Positions 59,578 to 64,000 of a DNA stretch of 64,000 nt are shown here, one piece after another. Location: positions 62,001-126,000 of the forward strand of contig CAZILK010000001.1 in assembly GCA_964540135.1 (NCBI GenBank), given 5' to 3'. Made by a program: the position numbers and the translations under genes. Position 1 is the stretch's first letter; each line of letters opens with the position of its first letter. The notes below the pieces were generated by a model that saw nothing but the letters and a program-made list of their open reading frames with translations, did no database searches and was not told where the DNA came from. Source of the stretch: CAZCAQ01 sp964540135 (GTDB lineage: Bacteria > Patescibacteriota > WWE3 > UBA101185 > UBA10185).

Positions 59578-60128
59578 ATACACTTTTTTTAATCCCAATC
59601 GGAGTTTTAGTTTTTTTAGGTTTGTATGTTGTTGCGGTTTACAACTCACTTGCCGGTCTTAAACTTAAGGTTAAAGAGGCGTGGAGTCAGATAGATGTCC
59701 AGTTAAAAAGACGAACTGATCTCATTCCAAACCTTGTTGAGACTGTAAAAGGTTATGCAACCCATGAAAAAGAAGTGTTTGAAAATGTTACTAAAGCAAG
59801 AAGTGCGTTAATGTCTGCAACAGGGCCAAAAGATTCTGCAGCCGCAGATAATATGTTAACCCAAGCATTAAAAACAGTTTTTGCAGTTGCTGAAGCTTAC
59901 CCAGATCTGAAAGCTTCTCAGAATTTCTTAAGTTTACAAAACGAACTCAGTGATGTTGAAAGCAAGATTTCATACGCAAGGCAATTTTATAACTCTATAA
60001 TTCTTGCCTTTAATACTAAAATTGTTACATTTCCAAGCTCAATCGTGGCATCACTCTTTGGTTTCACTCAAGCAGAATTTTTTGAAGCAACTGATACTGA
60101 AAGACAGGCTGTTAAAGTAGCATTTTAA
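59574..60128 (+). CDS. lemA: LemA family protein
   Basis: This 184-residue protein has one N-terminal helix (about 4-24) and the LemA helical domain: YNSLAGLKLKVKEAWSQIDVQLKRRTDLIPNLVETVKGYATHEKEVFENVTKARSALM, then LKASQNFLSLQNELSDVESKISYARQFYN. The role is unknown. It is commonly paired with the htpX protease gene, as here (43 nt downstream), suggesting membrane quality control. Confidence 0.95.
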   Translation: MNTLFLIPIGVLVFLGLYVVAVYNSLAGLKLKVKEAWSQIDVQLKRRTDLIPNLVETVKGYATHEKEVFENVTKARSALMSATGPKDSAAADNMLTQALKTVFAVAEAYPDLKASQNFLSLQNELSDVESKISYARQFYNSIILAFNTKIVTFPSSIVASLFGFTQAEFFEATDTERQAVKVAF

Positions 60129-60170
60129 GTTAAAAGAGTTTTTTAACTAGTTTCTGCCTGAATAAAACGT

Positions 60171-61058
60171 ATGTCATCAAATATATATTCGCAAATTTCG
60201 TCAAATAAACGGTTAACTTGGGTAATCGTAGCCTTTTTTATAGTCTTTATTTCAGCACTCGCCTACGTTGTTGGTAGGATATTTTTTGAGAGTGGACCAC
60301 TATTTTATGTCTGGGCACTGCTTTTCTCTGTTGTTTCAGGTTTTGGAGGTTATTACTATTCTGACAAGATAGTTCTTGCGACAGTTGGGGCAAAAGAGGT
60401 TACAAAAGAAGACAATCCTTATATCCATAATCTAGTTGAAAATCTGTGTATTGGTGCTGGTATGCCGATGCCAAGAATTTTTATTATTGATTCGCCCGCT
60501 ATGAATGCCTTTGCAACAGGCAGAGATCCCAAAAACAGTGTTGTTTGTTTTACAACAGGCATAATCTCAGGTCTAACTAAACTTGAACTAGAGGGAGTTA
60601 CAGCTCATGAGCTATCTCACATTGCAAATTACGACATTAGATTAATGGCGATTGTTGGTGTACTTGTTGGTTCCATAACACTTCTCTTTGATATGGTTTT
60701 TAGATTCAACATTTTTGGCAGATCCAGTAAATCAGAAAAAGGCGCCGGTCCGTTATTGTTAGTTTTTGGCCTTGCTATGATAATTATAAGCCCGATTGTT
60801 GCAACTCTTATAAAACTTGCTATCAGTAGAAGACGAGAGTATTTAGCCGACTCGTCAGGTGCTTTATTAACAAGATTTCCCGATGGACTTGCTGACGCTC
60901 TAACTAAAATCTCACAAGATGCAAACAGCCTTTCTTCAGCAACAACTGCAACAGCGCATTTATTTATCGCAAATCCATTTAAAGGAAGTGCTGTTAGAGG
61001 AATCTTTGATACTCATCCGCCTGTTGCTGAGCGGATAAAAAGACTTAGGGATATGTAG
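60171..61058 (+). CDS. htpX: Membrane metalloprotease HtpX
   Basis: This 295-residue zinc protease degrades damaged membrane proteins. It has helices near 16-36, 43-61, 165-190 and 200-215, the zinc site VTAHELSHIANYD (near 144) with the third ligand in SRRREYLADSSGALLT, and ends FDTHPPVAERIKRLRDM. Length is normal. It forms a unit with lemA and overlaps the convergent unknown gene by 14 nt. Confidence 0.95.
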   Translation: MSSNIYSQISSNKRLTWVIVAFFIVFISALAYVVGRIFFESGPLFYVWALLFSVVSGFGGYYYSDKIVLATVGAKEVTKEDNPYIHNLVENLCIGAGMPMPRIFIIDSPAMNAFATGRDPKNSVVCFTTGIISGLTKLELEGVTAHELSHIANYDIRLMAIVGVLVGSITLLFDMVFRFNIFGRSSKSEKGAGPLLLVFGLAMIIISPIVATLIKLAISRRREYLADSSGALLTRFPDGLADALTKISQDANSLSSATTATAHLFIANPFKGSAVRGIFDTHPPVAERIKRLRDM

Positions 61059-61566
61059 CTTGGGTGTCTGAATAAAGTTTTGTGGCAAGCTCGGTCAAGG
61101 TATCACAAGTACATCTAACACCGCCTTTTTCAAGTAAGACTATCAAGGTTCCATGCTCGACCTCACTAACCACCATGACGATTCCTGCGACACTAGTAGT
61201 TCTCGATTGTCCGTTTTCTGACAGCAGGCTTGGATGCGTATCCCTTCTAAGTTCTTCTACAAATTCATGTAATGGAGCTGTCTTTAATAGCTCAGAAACA
61301 TTTTTCTCAATCTGGGATTGGTATACCGGGGGTGGTAGTCTGAATTCAAGTGGCCTTTTTGTATACTGTTTTGCCGCGTGTAGATTAATAACTGCTTCTG
61401 GTATGGCGCTGTTTTGACGGGTTGAGTACCAGGGAATCAGCCATGATAGAATCAAAAGTCGCTGACTTGTCTCAGCAGGTGTTAGGCCAAGGTCACCGTA
61501 GGCTTCTAAAAGATGTACATAAGCAGGCTCTTCGCAACTAATCTCAGGTTTATTTGAAGAAATCAT
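61045..61566 (-). CDS. Hypothetical protein, 173 residues
   Basis: No family is recognised. The protein is soluble, without a signal peptide or clear membrane segment, with a helical N-terminal half (AYVHLLEAYGDLGLTPAETSQRLLILSWLIPWY) and a beta-type C-terminal part (VAGIVMVVSEVEHGTLIVLLEKGGVRCTCDTLTELATKLY). The last part looks like a small sensory or ligand-binding sheet. The ATG at 61566 is divergent from gatC. Its 3' end overlaps htpX by 14 nt. Confidence 0.65.
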   Translation of the reverse strand: MISSNKPEISCEEPAYVHLLEAYGDLGLTPAETSQRLLILSWLIPWYSTRQNSAIPEAVINLHAAKQYTKRPLEFRLPPPVYQSQIEKNVSELLKTAPLHEFVEELRRDTHPSLLSENGQSRTTSVAGIVMVVSEVEHGTLIVLLEKGGVRCTCDTLTELATKLYSDTQATYP

Positions 61567-61620
61567 GCTTTTTTAGCAGTTTTACAAAAATATTGCAAAA
61601 CATTCTTAATTCGTTAACAT

Positions 61621-61929
61621 ATGGTAATGACAGTTAAAGATGTATTTTCTAAGGAACTTGTAACAAAAATTGCAAAGCTTAGTAATCTGTCTGTTGAAGG
61701 AGAAGAGGCATTCTACGCAGATATCTTCGGTCAAACTATTGACTATATTAAGGTTCTAGACGAAATAGATACTAGTAACGTGCCCCCAACGTATCAGGTA
61801 ACAGGACTTACAAACATTTTCCAAACAGCAAAGCCTTCAACTCTTTCAAAAGATGAAGCATTACAAAACGCCTCACAGCCATTAAAAGGTAAATTTGCAA
61901 CAAAGGGTGTCTTTGATAGACCAGAATAA
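61621..61929 (+). CDS. gatC: Aspartyl/glutamyl-tRNA amidotransferase subunit C
   Basis: This 102-residue protein is the small subunit of GatCAB, which converts Glu-tRNA-Gln (and Asp-tRNA-Asn) to Gln-tRNA-Gln (Asn-tRNA-Asn). VTKIAKLSNLSVEGEEAFYADIFGQTIDYIKVLDEIDTSNVPPTYQ is the family pattern, and KGKFATKGVFDRPE the C terminus. The start may be ATG 61621 or 61627. gatA starts 2 nt after its stop. Confidence 0.95.
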   Translation: MVMTVKDVFSKELVTKIAKLSNLSVEGEEAFYADIFGQTIDYIKVLDEIDTSNVPPTYQVTGLTNIFQTAKPSTLSKDEALQNASQPLKGKFATKGVFDRPE

Positions 61930-61931
61930 CC

Positions 61932-63365
61932 ATGGCTGAGCTATCTACCTTAACTTTACTTGATGCTCTTGCCGGCTTAAAAGCAGGAGATTTTACTTCC
62001 ACTGAACTCACTAAAGCTTGTCTTGATCAAATACATAAATTAAACGCAAAAGTTAATGTTTTTTTAAAAGTTTTAGAGGAGGAGGCGCTTGAAAATGCTC
62101 GTAAGGCTGATCAACTTATAGCGCTTAGGGGCGCTCAAGCTTTTGAGGATAAGCCTCTTTTAGGAATTCCTTATGCATGTAAAGATAACTTTTGTACGCT
62201 TGGGATAGAAACAACAGCTTCCTCAAACGTCCTTAAAGGGTTTATACCTCCCTATGAATCAACAGTTACAGCAAGATTGGAGGCAGCGGGAGCAATTCTT
62301 CTTGGGAAAACCAATATGGATGCTTTTGCGCACGGTTCCTCAACCGAAACCTCGGATTTTGGACCGACATTAAATCCATGGGATCTAGGAAGAGTGGCAG
62401 GAGGTTCGTCTGGTGGTACTGGAGCAGCTGTTGCTCTTAACATGGGAATCTTTGGGATTGGGAGTGAAACCGCTGGAAGTATTCGTGGTCCTGCAGCATG
62501 GTGTGGGGTTACTGGCCTTAAACCTTCATATGGCAGAGTTAGTAGATACGGGGTTATTGCTATGGCGTCTTCTACCGATTCACCAGGTCCTATTTGTAAA
62601 ACAGCGTTAGACTGTTCTTATGTTGTTGAAATTATTGCAGGCAATGATCCACAGGATGCCACAAGCTCTCCTGAACCAGTAACAATTAATTACCAAGGGA
62701 TTCAAGCTACGCCAAATCTAGATGGTGTAAAGATAGGTGTTGCTAAGTCGTATTTTTTACCAGATATTGATGTTGAGCTAAAAAGACGAGTTGATGCTTC
62801 TCTTGAAGTTTTGAAGAATTTGGGTGCAGAGATTATCGAAATTGATCTGCTTGATCCAAAATACTCGATTGCTGTGTACACTATTCTTCAAAGATCTGAG
62901 GTTTCATCTAATCTTGGCAGATTTGATGGTATTAGATATGGACATACCAGGGATGCTTTTAATACAGAGAATAAAAAGCGTATTATGCTTGGAACATACA
63001 CACTAAGTGTGGGTTATTACGATCAATTTTATGCAAAAGCTCAAAAAGTTAGAACTTTAATTGTTGGAGACTTTAATAAAGCGTTTGAACAAGTTGATAT
63101 GATCTTTGGACCTTCTATGCCGGTTACTGCTCTTAAACTTGGTGAGTGTGATAACTCACCTATGTTTGGGGAGATGATGGATGTTTTGTATGAGCCAAGC
63201 GCAATTGCTGGTCTTTGTGCGATAAGTGTTCCTTGTGGGTTTGTAAATAATCTACCGGTTGCGTTTCAATTAATTGGGCCAAGGATGAAAGAAGAAGCAA
63301 TTTTGAAACCAGCTTATTTATTTCAACAAACAACTGATTTCCATAAAAAATTTGCTGAACTTTAA
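61932..63365 (+). CDS. gatA: Aspartyl/glutamyl-tRNA amidotransferase subunit A
   Basis: This 477-residue amidase subunit releases ammonia from glutamine. The Ser-cisSer-Lys triad is visible: Lys in IPYACKDNFCT (near 81), the cis-Ser in VAGGSSGGTGAAVA (near 155) and the nucleophile Ser in GSETAGSIRGPAAWCG (near 180). Length is normal. An unknown gene follows 1 nt later, before gatB, so the gat operon here is gatC-gatA-x-gatB. Confidence 0.97.
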   Translation: MAELSTLTLLDALAGLKAGDFTSTELTKACLDQIHKLNAKVNVFLKVLEEEALENARKADQLIALRGAQAFEDKPLLGIPYACKDNFCTLGIETTASSNVLKGFIPPYESTVTARLEAAGAILLGKTNMDAFAHGSSTETSDFGPTLNPWDLGRVAGGSSGGTGAAVALNMGIFGIGSETAGSIRGPAAWCGVTGLKPSYGRVSRYGVIAMASSTDSPGPICKTALDCSYVVEIIAGNDPQDATSSPEPVTINYQGIQATPNLDGVKIGVAKSYFLPDIDVELKRRVDASLEVLKNLGAEIIEIDLLDPKYSIAVYTILQRSEVSSNLGRFDGIRYGHTRDAFNTENKKRIMLGTYTLSVGYYDQFYAKAQKVRTLIVGDFNKAFEQVDMIFGPSMPVTALKLGECDNSPMFGEMMDVLYEPSAIAGLCAISVPCGFVNNLPVAFQLIGPRMKEEAILKPAYLFQQTTDFHKKFAEL

Positions 63366-63366
63366 T

Positions 63367-63753
63367 ATGTTGCTGAAATTACTTAAACAATCAATAGGGC
63401 AAAAACAAACGAGTATCAAATCGGAAACTCAAGTTAAACTTAAAACTGAGTGGGAAAATATAGCAAAGTTATTAAAGCAAGAAACACCAAGTAGCATTAG
63501 GCAAGCATTGATTGCGGCAGATAGGAGCCTGGACACAGCGTTAACTGATTTGTCTGATTTAAAAACAATGGGCGATAGGCTTAAGGACACAAAGAGGCTT
63601 TTTGAAGAAACTATGTACAATAAAATATGGAAAGCCCATAAACTTCGCAATAGTATTGTTCACGAAGCAGGTTTTGAGCCGCCTCATTTTATTGTTAAAA
63701 AGGCGATTGAGGACTTGAAAGAGGGACTTCTAAGTTTAAAGGTAAATTTATGA
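63367..63753 (+). CDS. Small helical protein inside the gat operon, HEPN-like
   Basis: This 128-residue protein lies between gatA (1 nt gap) and gatB (4-nt overlap). It is predicted helical and basic. The segment KIWKAHKLRNSIVHEAGFEPPHFIVKKAIEDLKEGL contains R-N-S-I-V-H, the Rx4H arrangement of HEPN domains, inside a helix followed by a second helix. This is a weak hit, and the protein may simply be a Patescibacteria-specific family. Its place in the operon suggests coupling with tRNA amidation, or just with its expression. Confidence 0.65.
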   Translation: MLLKLLKQSIGQKQTSIKSETQVKLKTEWENIAKLLKQETPSSIRQALIAADRSLDTALTDLSDLKTMGDRLKDTKRLFEETMYNKIWKAHKLRNSIVHEAGFEPPHFIVKKAIEDLKEGLLSLKVNL

Positions 63754-64000
63754 ATACAAACATAAGCAAATACAAACTAGTACTTGGGCTTGAAGTTCAT
63801 ATGCATGTGAAAACGCAAACTAAGATGTTTTGTAGCTGTTCTGCTGCCATTTATAACGATGAAGCAAACACCCACACTTGTCCTGTATGCCTAGCTCTTC
63901 CAGGTGCTTTGCCTGTTCCAAGTCTTGATGCAATTAAAAAAACCCAGCTTTTGGGACTTAGTCTTGGATGTACATTAAATAAAGAATCTAAATTTGATAG
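63750..64000 (+). CDS. gatB: Aspartyl/glutamyl-tRNA amidotransferase subunit B, 5' part
   Basis: The window ends after 83 codons. YKLVLGLEVHMHVKTQTKMFC, then YNDEANTHTCPVCLALPGALPV, are the GatB N-terminal signature with zinc-binding Cys residues. GatB binds the mischarged tRNA and activates the Glu side chain. The ATG overlaps the upstream stop as ATGA. Confidence 0.96.
   Translation, partial: MNTNISKYKLVLGLEVHMHVKTQTKMFCSCSAAIYNDEANTHTCPVCLALPGALPVPSLDAIKKTQLLGLSLGCTLNKESKFD

Noticed and set aside
1..64000. CRISPR array, restriction-modification or other defence island
   Set aside because: No regular spaced repeats, no Cas, methylase or restriction genes were recognised. Fic and the nucleotidyltransferase are isolated.

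Overview
The window looks like the chromosome of a Patescibacteria (Candidate Phyla Radiation) bacterium, probably near Microgenomates or Katanobacteria; the class is a guess from gene style and layout. Reasons: low G+C, very compact gene packing, standard stops including TGA, many trimmed or degenerate versions of universal proteins (UvrC without its C-terminal helix-hairpin-helix part, a MurA-like protein without catalytic residues, an RSH with a broken hydrolase site), a B12-dependent ribonucleotide reductase, and no biosynthetic operons for amino acids or cofactors. One scaffold gap of exactly 100 N lies at 45980-46079, so the two sides are joined by scaffolding only.

Layout. 0.1-2.6 kb: dinB with a small partner gene, then three small unknown genes, one broken by an in-frame TGA. 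2.7-5.5 kb: glyS and an RSH (ppGpp) gene. 5.5-9 kb: mraZ-rsmH-ftsL-ftsI behind a MraZ operator. 9-14.5 kb: LCP protein, UDP-glucose pyrophosphorylase, two-component pair, phosphohexomutase. 14.5-18.8 kb: PEP synthase, enolase, phosphoglycerate mutase. 19-31.5 kb: lexA, uvrB, a class A PBP, a LysM protein, uvrA, a transglutaminase-like membrane protein and uvrC. 31.5-40 kb: holin-like protein, secG, MurA-like, mraY, ftsW, murG, ftsQ, ftsA, ftsZ. 40-46 kb: nrdJ, PduO-type cobalamin adenosyltransferase, a 33-codon microprotein, a second FtsW/RodA protein and a PilM-like/LytR_C protein. 46-48.3 kb: gap, a compositionally odd lipoprotein-like gene, rplU-rpmA, lepB, tRNA-Val. 48.3-54.5 kb: nucleotidyltransferase and an envelope-glycan group (two glycoside hydrolases, flippase, O-antigen-ligase-like protein, Ig-like protein). 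54.5-64 kb: three tRNAs (Thr, Gly, Asp), DUF554, Fic, LysM protein, PolX, LemA, HtpX, and gatC-gatA-(unknown)-gatB.

How it works together. Most of the window serves building and dividing the cell envelope (dcw cluster in two pieces, PBPs, LCP, LysM, hydrolases, flippase). A second theme is DNA repair: dinB, lexA, uvrB and uvrA share a candidate operator, an 11-bp-spaced direct repeat of CCGAA type, which suggests a compact SOS regulon. nrdJ and the adenosyltransferase form a B12-salvage and dNTP unit.

Regulation. Many genes start only 5-13 nt (often exactly 6 nt) after a good -10 hexamer, so leaderless mRNAs seem to be the normal mode here. The odd lipoprotein gene after the gap instead has a Shine-Dalgarno sequence and much higher G+C. 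I saw no CRISPR array, no insertion sequence and no single clearly new multi-gene system. The most promising leads are the SOS operator, the leaderless promoter rule, the MurA-like pseudoenzyme in the division cluster, the 33-codon microprotein and the island after the gap.
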